Part shown: positions 1-9,314 of the stretch, one piece after another
Position numbering within the stretch: position 1 is the stretch's first letter
Layout of the letters: each line of letters starts with the position of its first letter
Assembly: GCA_016777005.1 (NCBI GenBank)
Contig: JADHSF010000002.1
Span: 39,195 to 103,194, forward strand
Reading direction: 5' to 3'
From: SAR86 cluster bacterium
Lineage (GTDB): Bacteria > Pseudomonadota > Gammaproteobacteria > Magnimaribacterales > Magnimaribacteraceae
DNA: 64,000 nucleotides
The notes under the pieces: generated by a model
Seen by the model: the letters and a program-made list of their open reading frames with translations, nothing else
The model's database searches: none
Told to the model about the DNA's origin: nothing
Translations under genes and position numbers: made by a program

Positions 1-1
1 T

Positions 2-241
2 TTTTTCCCTATATTAAAGAAACACGGTGGCGAATTTTTAACATTTGATGATTCTTTTAGGCATCTTGAAGGGCCTGAGCCTTTAACGGGTGGACGGGTC
101 ATTATATTCTCTTTTCCTTCAGAGGAGGCCGCGGATGGATGGTATAAAGATCCGGAATATCAAGAGTTATCAAAGTTTAGAAGAGAAGGGGCTCCCTTGA
201 GATCTCTGAGTTTGATAAAAGGTTTACCGGCAAGAAACTAA
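2..241 (+). CDS. DUF1330 family protein, 3' part
   Basis: The end of an open frame enters the window and runs 79 residues to a TAA at 239-241; the start lies outside. The translation holds GGEFLTFDDSFRHLEG, then GGRVIIFSF and EAADGWYKDPEYQELSKFR, the pattern of the DUF1330 family, small dimeric alpha/beta-barrel proteins of roughly 95-100 residues related in fold to EthD and antibiotic-monooxygenase domains. Only some 15-20 N-terminal residues should be missing. The biochemical role of the family is not established. The 167 bases after it hold no supported gene. Confidence 0.7.
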   Translation, partial: FFPILKKHGGEFLTFDDSFRHLEGPEPLTGGRVIIFSFPSEEAADGWYKDPEYQELSKFRREGAPLRSLSLIKGLPARN

Positions 242-408
242 TTTAATCAAAAAAAGTATAGTAGATTAAGAGCACGAGCATCACATCAATAAACATCAGC
301 ATGCTGATCGAAGTGCAACCATAGGAAATTTCTTCTTTGTGAAGGGATCTATGAATAGAGAAGGACAAATATAGAAATAAAAAAAGGAGTACCGTCTTTA
401 TCACTTCT

Positions 409-1284
409 TCATATCCATTTCTTTGCTATATCCTTAATTGCATCAGCCAGAACTAAGGGTTGATCAAGTAGGATGTGATGAGCGGCTCTTTCTATGGCTA
501 CCATAGGAGTATTCCCTGATACATTGTCTCTTATGAAGCTGAGAATCTCTTCCGACATCATATTGCTTTCTGTTCCATAAATGATGCCCAAATTACATTC
601 CAATTCAAAGGCTTGATTTTTGGTCATATGAGAAAAACCTAATTTATCAAAAATCGTATCATCAAATTTCCATTGAAATCCATTTTCTACTTCTCTCACA
701 GACCATTCAGCTATATATTTTACTAAGTAATCATTTTCGCATTCCTGTTCAGGTGTCAGTCTAAATCTTTCCAAGATAGTCTCCCTATCTGGGTATGTTT
801 TTATTCTTCTAATTGGACCACTTCTAACATGATTTGAATAATCATAAGTGGGAGGTCTAATTGGTGAATCTACCATGATCACACCTCCAATTTGTTTATT
901 AGATATAAGACCAGCATAAGCACTCATGAATCCTCCCATGCTATGTCCACAAATAATCGGATCACCATTATCAAAAAATCCACTATCCTCTGCTACTGAT
1001 AATATTTCTTGTCCATAAAGTTCAGGAGAATAATTTTCCCTATGTTCGCTGTCGCCCATTCCCGATAGATCAATTGCACTTATTTGAAAATCCTCGAGTA
1101 AGAGAGGTGCAATAAAGTCCCACCAGTGAGAGTGACTGCCACTACCATGCACCAGGACCATTCCGGGTTTAGAGTTATCACCCCATTTCTGATAAGAAAT
1201 GAGTCCACCCTCTACCTTTATACTTTTTTGCTCTTTGCTCACTGACAAAGCTTCTTTAAACCATTGCGGATGTGTATCTATCAT
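409..1284 (-). CDS. alpha/beta hydrolase
   Basis: A 291-residue alpha/beta-hydrolase fold protein without a signal peptide, so probably cytoplasmic. Visible elements are the oxyanion-hole region VHGSGSHSHWW near residue 45, the nucleophile elbow GHSMGG with Ser115, and a late His in AAHHILLDQP near 269-270; the acid is probably in the IYGTES region. This is the layout of esterases, epoxide or C-C hydrolases, and the substrate cannot be read from the sequence. It is transcribed leftward, divergent from the NUDIX gene with 86 bp between starts. The start is the ATG at 1284. Confidence 0.85.
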   Translation of the reverse strand: MIDTHPQWFKEALSVSKEQKSIKVEGGLISYQKWGDNSKPGMVLVHGSGSHSHWWDFIAPLLLEDFQISAIDLSGMGDSEHRENYSPELYGQEILSVAEDSGFFDNGDPIICGHSMGGFMSAYAGLISNKQIGGVIMVDSPIRPPTYDYSNHVRSGPIRRIKTYPDRETILERFRLTPEQECENDYLVKYIAEWSVREVENGFQWKFDDTIFDKLGFSHMTKNQAFELECNLGIIYGTESNMMSEEILSFIRDNVSGNTPMVAIERAAHHILLDQPLVLADAIKDIAKKWI

Positions 1285-1370
1285 TTAGACATTCCTTTGA
1301 AATAAATTTATAGTTAATTAAGTTTTAAAAGACCCTAGTCTATTATAATCATGGAAAATAAGGACGATTT

Positions 1371-2219
1371 ATGAAAAATCCATTACAAGGTGCTAATACA
1401 CAAATGGCAGATCCAAACGAAGCTGCAACTATTCCTCAGGCAGCTGCTACGGTTTTGCTAGTTAGAGATGCCAGTGAGAAGGGCATTGAAGTATTTTTGG
1501 TAGAAAGAGCTTCAAAAGCAAATTTTGGAGGCGCTTTTGTATTTCCAGGTGGCAAGGTTGATCCTGAGGATGGTCTAGGTCAGATGGAAGCTATTTCTAC
1601 AGGAGCTTCTGACCAAGTATTTTCAAGTATTTTGGGAGAAGAAAAAGGTGGTCTCGCTTATTGGGTAGCTTGTATTAGAGAATGCTATGAAGAGGCAGGA
1701 ATACTTATTGCATATAAGGAAGATGGCTCTGTATTTAATCCTTCAGATGCTGATGAAAGAAAAAGATTCGTAGAATATAGGAATCGACTTAATGCCGGCG
1801 AGGCTGTTTTGGAACATATGTGTAAGCAAGAAGGTCTTACACTGGCAACTGATAGGTTGGCATATTTGGCACATTGGATTACTCCTAAGATTGAAAAGAG
1901 AAGATATACAACCCGATTCTTTGTAGCCATATCTCCTAGTGGACAAGAGGGTCTTCATGATGGCTCAGAAAGCGTTAATAGTCTTTGGATTAAACCTGAA
2001 GAAGCTCTTAGAAAACAAGAGGCAGGAGAGCTATTACTGATTATGCCAACAATCAAGAACCTTCAGAGTATATGTGGTTATTCTGATGTTGAAGAATTAC
2101 TAAAAGATAAGTCCTCTATCGATCCATCAACTATTCCAACTATAGAACCTAAATTCTTTATGCAAGAAGGCAAGATGGTTGGACTCCTTCCTGGTGACGA
2201 AGGCTATGAGGATCATTGA
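1371..2219 (+). CDS. NUDIX hydrolase with split Nudix box (NUDT19-like)
   Basis: A 282-residue NUDIX protein. The Nudix box begins FPGGKVDPED (residues 58-67) but its second half, RECYEEAG (103-110), comes about 30 residues later than in the canonical GX5EX7REUXEEXGU motif. An insertion at this place is known in the NUDT19/RP2 group, whose animal members hydrolyse CoA and acyl-CoA diphosphates. The catalytic Glu pair is intact, so an active pyrophosphohydrolase is likely, with CoA derivatives as a plausible but unproven substrate. An AAGGA precedes the ATG. The MBL-fold gene follows at once, suggesting co-translation. Confidence 0.85.
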   Translation: MKNPLQGANTQMADPNEAATIPQAAATVLLVRDASEKGIEVFLVERASKANFGGAFVFPGGKVDPEDGLGQMEAISTGASDQVFSSILGEEKGGLAYWVACIRECYEEAGILIAYKEDGSVFNPSDADERKRFVEYRNRLNAGEAVLEHMCKQEGLTLATDRLAYLAHWITPKIEKRRYTTRFFVAISPSGQEGLHDGSESVNSLWIKPEEALRKQEAGELLLIMPTIKNLQSICGYSDVEELLKDKSSIDPSTIPTIEPKFFMQEGKMVGLLPGDEGYEDH

Positions 2220-2221
2220 AA

Positions 2222-3049
2222 ATGGAAGCTGAAAAAGTTGTTCAAATTAGTCCTTTAATCAGAAGGATTACTGCTGGAAATGGAAGTGTTTTTACAGGGC
2301 CAGGCACTAATACTTATCTCGTGGGGACTGAAGATGTAACTGTTATTGATCCTGGACCAGCTATGGATAAGCATATAGAGGCTATTCTTGGAGCATCAAA
2401 AAATATTAAGCAGATTATAGTTACTCATACTCACCCAGATCACTCACCTGGAGTAAGGCTCTTGAAAGAAAAATTAGATATACCTGCTTACGGCATGTTA
2501 ACTAAATCTTCTAAGAATCAAGATACAACATTTAAGCCCCAAAGAATTCTTGAAGATGGCGAACTGCTTAAAGAACAGGATTATTGTCTCGAAGTTGTGC
2601 ACACTCCAGGTCATGCCTCTAATCATTTATGTTTTATTCTAAAAGAAGAAAAGTTCATCTTTACAGGAGATCACATCATGAATGGATCGACGGTTGTTAT
2701 TGGTCCGCCAGATGGCAATATGAAACAGTATATTCAGTCGCTTGAAAAACTGAAAGAATATGACATAGAAAAAATTGCTCCGGGTCATGGAGAAGTACTT
2801 GAGAGTCCTCATCAAGTTGCTGAGTGGATAATTAATCATAGACTCGCAAGAGAAGAAAAAGTTTTTGCAGCCTTAAAAGAAGTCTCTAGAGGTACGCCTG
2901 ATTCTCTAGTTGAGAAAGTTTACGATGATGTAGATCCGTCACTTTTTCCTATTGCGAAGGCTTCGCTTTTAGCTCACTTAATCAAGCTAGAAGAGGATGA
3001 AGTTATAACAAAAGAGGGTGAAGACTACGTCTGGGGTGGCGTTATTTAA
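2222..3049 (+). CDS. MBL-fold metallo-hydrolase (LACTB2-like)
   Basis: A metallo-beta-lactamase-fold hydrolase of 275 residues. The metal-binding motif THTHPDH sits near residue 70, followed by [15 protein letters not shown] and APGHGE, the full set of zinc ligands. The C-terminal winged-helix-like extension and overall pattern match the LACTB2/glyoxalase-II-like group of cytosolic hydrolases; the substrate (thioester or RNA) cannot be decided here. The ATG at 2222 is preferred because GAGGA at 2208-2212 is 9 bases upstream; a TTG at 2216 would overlap the NUDIX stop but is only 3 bases from that site. Its end overlaps the convergent msrA by 8 bp. Confidence 0.85.
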   Translation: MEAEKVVQISPLIRRITAGNGSVFTGPGTNTYLVGTEDVTVIDPGPAMDKHIEAILGASKNIKQIIVTHTHPDHSPGVRLLKEKLDIPAYGMLTKSSKNQDTTFKPQRILEDGELLKEQDYCLEVVHTPGHASNHLCFILKEEKFIFTGDHIMNGSTVVIGPPDGNMKQYIQSLEKLKEYDIEKIAPGHGEVLESPHQVAEWIINHRLAREEKVFAALKEVSRGTPDSLVEKVYDDVDPSLFPIAKASLLAHLIKLEEDEVITKEGEDYVWGGVI

Positions 3050-3683
3050 TTTTCACACCCGTACCTGCTAGAGAGCAATAACCATCAGGATTTTTTGCTA
3101 GGTATTGTTGATGATAGTGCTCAGCATAAAAGAAGTGATCTATTTCTTTAATTTCAGTAGTGATCTTTCCTAATCCGTTTGAATTGAGTTGAGCTTGATA
3201 TTCGTTCCTGGTTGTTTCAATAAGTTCTCTCTCATCGGCATTTTGATAATAAATTCCTGATCTATATTGAGTGCCTTGGTCGTTTCCTTGTCGCATTCCT
3301 TGAGTGGGATCATGGTCTTCCCAAAAAGTGATTAATAGAGATTCGTAACTAATTACTTCAGGATCATAAACAACAAGCACAACTTCATTATGTCCTGTCA
3401 TGCCCGTACAGACTTCTCTATAAGTTGGATTTTTTGTAATACCTCCTGCATACCCAGCGGAAGTTGAAAAAACACCCTCGAGTTCCCAAAACCTTCTTTC
3501 TACTCCCCAAAAACATCCCATACCAAAAATAGCTTGTTTTAGATTAGGGGCGAAAGGACCTAATAAAGGTGTTCCTTTCACGAAATGCTCAGATGGTACT
3601 TCAACTGCTTCATCTCTACCTTGAAGTGCTTCAGATGCATGCGGTAATATATTTTTTTTATTTAATAGATCCATTAATGACAT
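3042..3683 (-). CDS. msrA: peptide methionine (S)-S-oxide reductase MsrA
   Basis: MsrA reduces the S-epimer of methionine sulfoxide in free and protein-bound methionine, using thioredoxin. The 213-residue product contains the active-site motif GMGCFWG with the nucleophilic Cys57, then AGYAGG and [11 protein letters not shown], typical of the family. The N-terminal extension of about 50 residues resembles the longer E. coli type. The ATG shares one base with the TAA of acsA (TAATG), so the two are translationally coupled. The 3' end interlocks with the MBL-fold gene. Confidence 0.95.
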   Translation of the reverse strand: MSLMDLLNKKNILPHASEALQGRDEAVEVPSEHFVKGTPLLGPFAPNLKQAIFGMGCFWGVERRFWELEGVFSTSAGYAGGITKNPTYREVCTGMTGHNEVVLVVYDPEVISYESLLITFWEDHDPTQGMRQGNDQGTQYRSGIYYQNADERELIETTRNEYQAQLNSNGLGKITTEIKEIDHFFYAEHYHQQYLAKNPDGYCSLAGTGVKIK

Positions 3684-5620
3684 TATTTGTTCTCCCTGTT
3701 TTCAATTAATGCGTCCACAACAGTAGGGTCGGCTAAGGTTGTGGTATCTCCTAAATTATCAATTTCATTAGTAGCTATTTTTCTTAATATTCTTCTCATA
3801 ATTTTTCCTGATCTTGTTTTAGGAAGACCAGGAGACCACTGAATGATATCAGGTTTAGCTATCGCACCAATTTCTTTAGCTACCAATTGAATTAATTCAA
3901 GCTTGAGTTCATCATCTGGCTCTATGCCTGCCATACAGGTAACATAACAATAAATGCCCTGTCCCTTTATCTCATGCTCATATCCAACCACTGCAGCTTC
4001 TGCAATCTTTTTATGGAGAACCAATGCACTTTCTACCTCTGCTGTTCCTAGTCTATGTCCCGAAACATTCAAAACATCATCAACTCTTCCAGTAATCCAA
4101 TAGTATCCATCTGAGTCTCTTCTAGCACCATCACCAGTTGTGTAATAGCCTGGATACATTGAGTAGTAGGTATCTATACATCTTTGATGATCTCCATATA
4201 CTGTTCGAATTTGTGATGGCCAACTAGATTTTATTACTAGATTACCTGATCCTTCTCCCTCTATTTCATTCCCATTTTCATCCAGCAAGGCAGGCTCTAC
4301 ACCGAGAAAAGGTTTGGTTGCGCTGCCTGGTTTCATGGCAGTGAACCCAGACACAGGCGTTATCATCATGCCTCCGGTTTCGGTTTGCCACCAAGTATCA
4401 ACAATAGGGCAGCTAGAATTCCCTACTACTTGAAAATACCACTCCCAAGCTTCCGGGTTAATGGGTTCGCCAACTGTACCAAGAATTCTTAAAGTTTTTC
4501 TTGAAGAAGACAGAACATATTCATCTCCTTGAGCCATGAGCGCCCGCAAAGCTGTAGGAGCGGTATAAAAGATATTCACGTTATGTTTATCAATCACTTC
4601 CCAAAATCTTGAGGGAGAGGGATAAGTAGGAATACCTTCAAACATCAATGACGTAGCGCCATTTGCAAGAGGGCCGTATACGATATAGGAGTGACCGGTT
4701 ACCCATCCGACATCAGCAGTACACCAATATATTTCTCCATCTTTGTAGTCGAAAACCATTTCATGTGACATCGATGTCTGGAGGAGATATCCAGCGGTAG
4801 TGTGCAATACCCCTTTTGGTTTTCCTGTAGAGCCTGAGGTATAAAGTATAAATAAAGGGTCTTCAGCATCCATTATCTCTGGCTCGCAGATATCAGAAAC
4901 TTCTTTTATAATTTCCTCATATCTTACATCACACTTATCATTCCAATTAATATCAGCACCAGTTCTTGTAACCACTAAGACTGTGTGAACATGTGGACAG
5001 GCCAACAAAGCCTCGTCTACATTTTTTTTAAGTGGAATTTTTTTCCCTCCTCTTAAGCCTTCATCGGCCGTGATAACTGCTTGGCAATCTGAATCTAAGA
5101 TACGATCTTTTAAGGATTCCGGAGAAAACCCTCCAAAGACTACAGAGTGTATTGCCCCAATTCTTGCACAAGCTAGCATCGCATAGGCAGCCTCAGGAAT
5201 CATCGGCATATAAATACATACACGGTCACCTTTCTTAATCTCTCTCTTTTTAAGAATGTTAGAGAATTTGCATACTTCGCTATGAAGCTGTTCATAAGAA
5301 ACATGTTTGGATTCATCAGGATTGTCACCTTCCCAAATTAAAGCAATTTTTTCGCCCCTGTCTTTTAAGTGTCTGTCTATGCAATTGACTGAAGCATTTA
5401 ATTTTCCGCCTTTAAACCAAGATACTTCACCTTTACTTAGATTACTTTCATGGACCTGATCCCATTTAGTTTCCCAATCTAGGTAGCTATCAGCTTGAGC
5501 AGCCCAAAACTCTTCCGGATTATTTATAGATTCTTCGTAAAGATTGTGAAATTCAGATTCAGTTATATTTGATTTTTCTAGTATTTCTTTAGATGGATTG
5601 TAGATTTTTTGTGTATTCAT
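3683..5620 (-). CDS. acsA: acetyl-CoA synthetase
   Basis: AMP-forming acetate-CoA ligase activating acetate to acetyl-CoA through acetyl-AMP. The 645-residue length is standard. The ATP motif [11 protein letters not shown], the downstream [11 protein letters not shown], the hinge region [15 protein letters not shown] and the C-terminal TRSGKIMRR are all present; Lys606 in the last motif is the residue that is acetylated to switch the enzyme off in well studied bacteria. It stands between the deoxynucleoside kinase gene (5 bp away) and msrA (1-base overlap) in a leftward operon, probably starting at dksA. Confidence 0.97.
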   Translation of the reverse strand: MNTQKIYNPSKEILEKSNITESEFHNLYEESINNPEEFWAAQADSYLDWETKWDQVHESNLSKGEVSWFKGGKLNASVNCIDRHLKDRGEKIALIWEGDNPDESKHVSYEQLHSEVCKFSNILKKREIKKGDRVCIYMPMIPEAAYAMLACARIGAIHSVVFGGFSPESLKDRILDSDCQAVITADEGLRGGKKIPLKKNVDEALLACPHVHTVLVVTRTGADINWNDKCDVRYEEIIKEVSDICEPEIMDAEDPLFILYTSGSTGKPKGVLHTTAGYLLQTSMSHEMVFDYKDGEIYWCTADVGWVTGHSYIVYGPLANGATSLMFEGIPTYPSPSRFWEVIDKHNVNIFYTAPTALRALMAQGDEYVLSSSRKTLRILGTVGEPINPEAWEWYFQVVGNSSCPIVDTWWQTETGGMMITPVSGFTAMKPGSATKPFLGVEPALLDENGNEIEGEGSGNLVIKSSWPSQIRTVYGDHQRCIDTYYSMYPGYYTTGDGARRDSDGYYWITGRVDDVLNVSGHRLGTAEVESALVLHKKIAEAAVVGYEHEIKGQGIYCYVTCMAGIEPDDELKLELIQLVAKEIGAIAKPDIIQWSPGLPKTRSGKIMRRILRKIATNEIDNLGDTTTLADPTVVDALIENRENK

Positions 5621-5625
5621 GATTT

Positions 5626-6315
5626 CTAAATTAAAGTGGGCGAAGGATTAAAATACATTTTAGAACCTTCAGGTTTATTAAAATAATCTAGCAGTTTTTC
5701 CAAGAGTAAATTGTAATCATTTTCATGTGTTTGAAAATCTAAATAATCAGAGTTCACTATTAATACTGGAGATCTATTGTAGTCAAAGAAGAATTCTTTG
5801 TAGGTTTCATTTAAGAGCTCTAAATAGTCAAAGCTAATTGTTTTCTCCATCTCAATGCCTCTATGCATAACTCTTTCATATAGTGTTTTTGTTTCAGCTT
5901 GGAGATAAATGACTAAGTCAGGTGTTGGCAGATCTATAGAAAGATAATCATAAATCTGCTCATAGAGTTTTAGCTCTTCAGCTGAAAGTGTTGCCTTTGC
6001 AAATAACTTATCCTTGTCTAATAAGAAATCTGAAACTTTGTTTGATGAGAAGATATCATCTTGTTTGAGTTCTTGAATTTGTTTCACACGCTGGAACAGA
6101 AAGAATAGTTGTGTTCCTAGCGCTGCTTGTGACGGATTGACATAAAAGTCCGGAAGAAAAGGATTTTCTGATGGCTGTTCAAGGAAAGTATCATAACTAA
6201 AGGAATCGGCTAACAGTCTAGTTAATGTGGTTTTGCCCGCACCTATGGGTCCTTCAACGGCTATAAACTTAGGTAATTTATTGAATTGCTTTAGATCAAT
6301 AGTTTCTTTTTGCAT
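5626..6315 (-). CDS. deoxynucleoside kinase
   Basis: A 229-residue member of the deoxyadenosine/deoxyguanosine kinase family, which phosphorylates deoxynucleosides for dNTP salvage. The P-loop [10 protein letters not shown] lies at residues 21-30 and a lid-type motif [12 protein letters not shown] follows in the second half; [11 protein letters not shown] is typical of the family. Related genes in gammaproteobacteria are often found beside pcnB-folK-panB. Here it follows pcnB by 71 bp and no folK is seen between them. The preferred deoxynucleoside cannot be fixed from the sequence. Confidence 0.88.
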   Translation of the reverse strand: MQKETIDLKQFNKLPKFIAVEGPIGAGKTTLTRLLADSFSYDTFLEQPSENPFLPDFYVNPSQAALGTQLFFLFQRVKQIQELKQDDIFSSNKVSDFLLDKDKLFAKATLSAEELKLYEQIYDYLSIDLPTPDLVIYLQAETKTLYERVMHRGIEMEKTISFDYLELLNETYKEFFFDYNRSPVLIVNSDYLDFQTHENDYNLLLEKLLDYFNKPEGSKMYFNPSPTLI

Positions 6316-6386
6316 ATAGGATAATCTTACAAATATAGCTTCATTAAAACAAAAGAAAGTTATTTTTAATTAAATAATCTTAGATC

Positions 6387-7580
6387 TTAATATGATATTT
6401 TCTTGGTCCACCACTTCCCTACGCCTCCCAGATTTTCACCGGAACCTTCTCTTAACAGCAATAAGTCATATCCTGCCCTGAATCTTTTATGCTTGAGTGT
6501 GACTTTCGATTTTTCGGGCACCCTGAGTAACATGATCTGAAGCTCCCATGTTTCTTTGATCGATTGTTGAATCCTGCCGGGAATAAAACAATTTTCATTT
6601 TGCCTCTTTAAGATCAGGCTAGCTGCTCTTGAAACATTATGTAATTTAGTTTTCTTTGAAGTTAGACCACCCATTTTATTAACAAGGGCCGGCCATAATA
6701 ATACTGAAAAGAGGAATGCAGGAGTAAGTGATTTATTTTTGCTGTACCTGTCGTCAGTATTTTTTAATGCATTGTAAATGAATCTCTTATCTTTCTTTGA
6801 ATTGAGGAAATCTTTTGTCAGAGGAAGTAGATGTTCAAGTAAATTATGACTATTCATCTCAGTCATTATTAATTCGGCATTCCCAGTCAAAAGCATTTTA
6901 AGAGTTTCTTCGTACTTCCTTCCTGAAGAAATTTCTTTTAGAAGATAAGAAAGTTTTTTCATATCAGCTTCAAGCTTCTTATCCAAATCTAAGCTTAATT
7001 TAGCTTTAAATCTTATTGCCCTTAATATTCTAACTGGGTCTTCTTTAAACCTCTCATAGCTGTCCCCGATTGACTTTAGTTTTTTATTTTGAAGATCTTT
7101 GTAACCACCTACAAAATCTATAATCTCCATTTTTTCGATATCTAGATATAACGAATTTATAGTAAAATCTCTTCTGTAAGCATCATCTTCAATGTTTCCA
7201 TAGTTGTTGTCTCTTAACACAAGGCCTTTGTTGGACTTTTGTGTGTTTCTTTGGCTAGATGACCTGAAAGTTGAAATTTCAGTTATTTTTCTACCACTTC
7301 TTGAATGGACTATTTTAAATCTTCTGCCTATGATTCGAGTTCTTGGTAAAAGACCATTGACTTGTTCAGGAGTAGCATCGGTTACTACATCGCAGTCTTT
7401 GGGCTTGAGTCCGAGGATAGAATCTCTTACAAATCCACCGACTATATAGCCTTTAAAACCAGCATTGTTGAGTCTTTGGATAATTGATCTTGCATCGCTA
7501 TCGATTTGATCAAATTCTATATGATGCTTCGAGACCTTAATGATCTCAGGAGAAATATTATATTGGTCTATTGCAACCAA
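6387..7580 (-). CDS. pcnB: poly(A) polymerase I, non-AUG start
   Basis: Class II nucleotidyltransferase adding 3' poly(A) tails that mark RNA for decay. The head domain has GGFVRDSILG and the DCDVVTDA metal site; IIGRRFKIVH matches the signature separating PcnB from CCA-adding enzymes. Similarity to E. coli PcnB starts within the first residues (NISPEIIK...), yet no ATG exists there: the frame opens 3 bases after the dksA TAA with ATT, ATT, TTG. The TTG at 7580 is used here, with ATT at 7583 or 7586 possible; E. coli pcnB is known to start at AUU. No good ribosome site precedes it. At 397 residues it is somewhat shorter than the E. coli protein. Confidence 0.92.
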   Translation of the reverse strand: MVAIDQYNISPEIIKVSKHHIEFDQIDSDARSIIQRLNNAGFKGYIVGGFVRDSILGLKPKDCDVVTDATPEQVNGLLPRTRIIGRRFKIVHSRSGRKITEISTFRSSSQRNTQKSNKGLVLRDNNYGNIEDDAYRRDFTINSLYLDIEKMEIIDFVGGYKDLQNKKLKSIGDSYERFKEDPVRILRAIRFKAKLSLDLDKKLEADMKKLSYLLKEISSGRKYEETLKMLLTGNAELIMTEMNSHNLLEHLLPLTKDFLNSKKDKRFIYNALKNTDDRYSKNKSLTPAFLFSVLLWPALVNKMGGLTSKKTKLHNVSRAASLILKRQNENCFIPGRIQQSIKETWELQIMLLRVPEKSKVTLKHKRFRAGYDLLLLREGSGENLGGVGKWWTKKISY

Positions 7581-7586
7581 AATAAT

Positions 7587-8180
7587 TTAACCATATTGCT
7601 GTCTCTCATGAATCTCTTCAATTGTTTTACAATCAATACAGCGTGTTGCAGTAGGCCTGGCTTCAAGTCTTCTAATGCCAATCTCTATCCCACACGATGC
7701 ACAATAACCATAATCACTTGCCTTGAGATCCTCTACTGATTCATTTATTTTTGAAAGAAGCTTCCTTTCTCTTTCTCTTGTTCTTAGTTCTAAAGTAAAT
7801 TCTTCTTCATGAGTGGCTCTATCTGATTCATCAGGAAAATGACTGACATTTTTTTGTATTTTGTCTGCAGTCCTATCTTGCTCAATCTGAAGTTGATGTT
7901 TCCAGCTACCTAGAATGTCTAAAAAATGCTGTTTTTGCTTAGCATTCATATATTTTTCGTTCTTTTTTAAAGCATAAGGTTTAATGGAGGCAAGGAATTG
8001 TGATTCTTCGTACTTTACAGTTGCTTTGGTTTTCTTAGGTGTTATCTTTTTTGTCGAAGTCTTTTTAGCTGATTCTTTCTTTGGTGTTGCTTTCTTTGAA
8101 GCTACTGGCTTCTTAGCAACTACTTTTTTTGAAGGAGATTTGGCTTTTACTGACTTCTTAAGTGGTTTTTTTGCAGGCAT
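7587..8180 (-). CDS. dksA: RNA polymerase-binding factor DksA with basic N-terminal tail
   Basis: DksA enters the RNA polymerase secondary channel and works with ppGpp to repress rRNA promoters. Residues 60-197 match the family: the coiled-coil tip FPDESDRAT carries both acidic residues (Asp117, Asp120, equivalent to E. coli Asp71 and Asp74), and the zinc finger has Cys160, Cys163, Cys181 and Cys184. Unusually, residues 1-55 form a tail of Lys, Ala, Pro, Ser and Thr with 21 lysines, like a histone-H1-type tail. It heads a leftward run dksA-pcnB-kinase-acsA-msrA. The rRNA promoter at 17.1 kb has the GC-rich discriminator expected of its targets. Confidence 0.95.
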   Translation of the reverse strand: MPAKKPLKKSVKAKSPSKKVVAKKPVASKKATPKKESAKKTSTKKITPKKTKATVKYEESQFLASIKPYALKKNEKYMNAKQKQHFLDILGSWKHQLQIEQDRTADKIQKNVSHFPDESDRATHEEEFTLELRTRERERKLLSKINESVEDLKASDYGYCASCGIEIGIRRLEARPTATRCIDCKTIEEIHERQQYG

Positions 8181-8240
8181 TTTGAATAATTTTTTATATT
8201 GTTTGACCTTGAAGGCGCAGCAATTTAGCAGAATATTTTT

Positions 8241-9248
8241 TTAATAGCTAGAAAAAGTTTCTTTAATTTCTAGATACTCATCTTTTGCAAGTCTAGGGCC
8301 AGAATTTTGTACAGTTTTAGAAGCCGCAAAGCATCCAAAATTAGCAGATTCTTCCAGAGTTTTTGATTCATTGATACCGTTGAGAACGGCTCCAGCAAAC
8401 ATATCTCCAGCTCCATTAGTATCAATCGCGTTCACTTCTATACCTGAAACACTAAACTGACTATTTTGATCGTAGCCTGTGCAGCCGTTTGATCCTTTAG
8501 TTATTAATAGATTGTCTGTGTAATTTTTGAAATAGCCAAATATTCCTTCTTCTTCGTCAGACCCCGCAAATTCCTTGGCTTCTTCTTCATTACAGAAAAT
8601 AAGATCACACTTTATATTTATGAGTTCCTTTATCTGTTCTTTAAAGGAACTGACTATGAAGGGATCAGATAAAGAAATAGCCACCTTAGTGTCATGAACT
8701 TTTGCAAGATTTATAGCTTTTTTATAGGACTCAAATCCTCCTGGGGAGGCGATTAGATAACCTTCTAAAAAAAGGAATTTTGAGTTTTTTATTACCTCTT
8801 CACCAACATTATCAATTGAAAATTCTGAATTGATGCCAAGATTAGTACACATTGTTCTTTCTGCATCTTCCGATATCATTACAAGGCATTGCCCTGATGG
8901 AATTTCTGATTCTATGAGCGAAGACGCATGGTTAACATCATTCAATGATAAATCTTTAAGATAAAATCTACCGTTCTCGTCGTCTCCAACTATACAAGTC
9001 ATATAACATGTAGAACCGAATAGAGAGGCGGCTACGACTGAATTTGTACTGGATCCACCGCATGCTTTTTCTGCCGACTTACCTAATGCACCAAGCGCTT
9101 CAATTAAACCATTCTGATCATCTTTATCTATTAAGGTCATTGCACCTTTTGGAATCCCTTGGGCTTCAATCTTTTTTGAAAATTCGTCATCAATTTGAAA
9201 AGTCACATCCACTAAGGCACTGCCCAAAGAGCATATATCGTAATTCAT
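8241..9248 (-). CDS. PfkB-family kinase, adenosine-kinase-like
   Basis: A ribokinase/PfkB-family sugar or nucleoside kinase of 335 residues. The N-terminal motif ICSLGSALVDV, the glycine-rich CGGSSTNS and the C-terminal anion hole DTNGAGDMFAG with the catalytic Asp are clear. The overall pattern resembles proteins annotated as adenosine kinase in gammaproteobacteria; adenosine is the most likely substrate but other nucleosides or sugars are possible. The ATG at 9248 is preferred to an in-frame TTG at 9260. It is divergent from mrcB and lies 60 bp upstream of dksA in the same direction. Confidence 0.82.
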   Translation of the reverse strand: MNYDICSLGSALVDVTFQIDDEFSKKIEAQGIPKGAMTLIDKDDQNGLIEALGALGKSAEKACGGSSTNSVVAASLFGSTCYMTCIVGDDENGRFYLKDLSLNDVNHASSLIESEIPSGQCLVMISEDAERTMCTNLGINSEFSIDNVGEEVIKNSKFLFLEGYLIASPGGFESYKKAINLAKVHDTKVAISLSDPFIVSSFKEQIKELINIKCDLIFCNEEEAKEFAGSDEEEGIFGYFKNYTDNLLITKGSNGCTGYDQNSQFSVSGIEVNAIDTNGAGDMFAGAVLNGINESKTLEESANFGCFAASKTVQNSGPRLAKDEYLEIKETFSSY

Positions 9249-9314
9249 TTTATTACCCAATTATTTTTAAAAAAACGTAGACTGTTCGAAATATGCCAAC
9301 TTATCAAGTAAAAA

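Noticed and set aside
295..308. 14-bp perfect palindrome ATCAGCATGCTGAT in the first spacer
   Set aside because: No loop, no T-run and no second copy noticed; not enough to call an operator or terminator.
1344..1349. TATAAT before the NUDIX gene, considered as a promoter
   Set aside because: No acceptable -35 hexamer at 16-18 bp and no extended -10; in AT-rich DNA such hits are common.
7984..8244. 86-codon plus-strand frame rich in Phe and Leu
   Set aside because: It is the complement of the Lys-rich DksA tail; the hydrophobic look is an artefact of antisense lysine codons.
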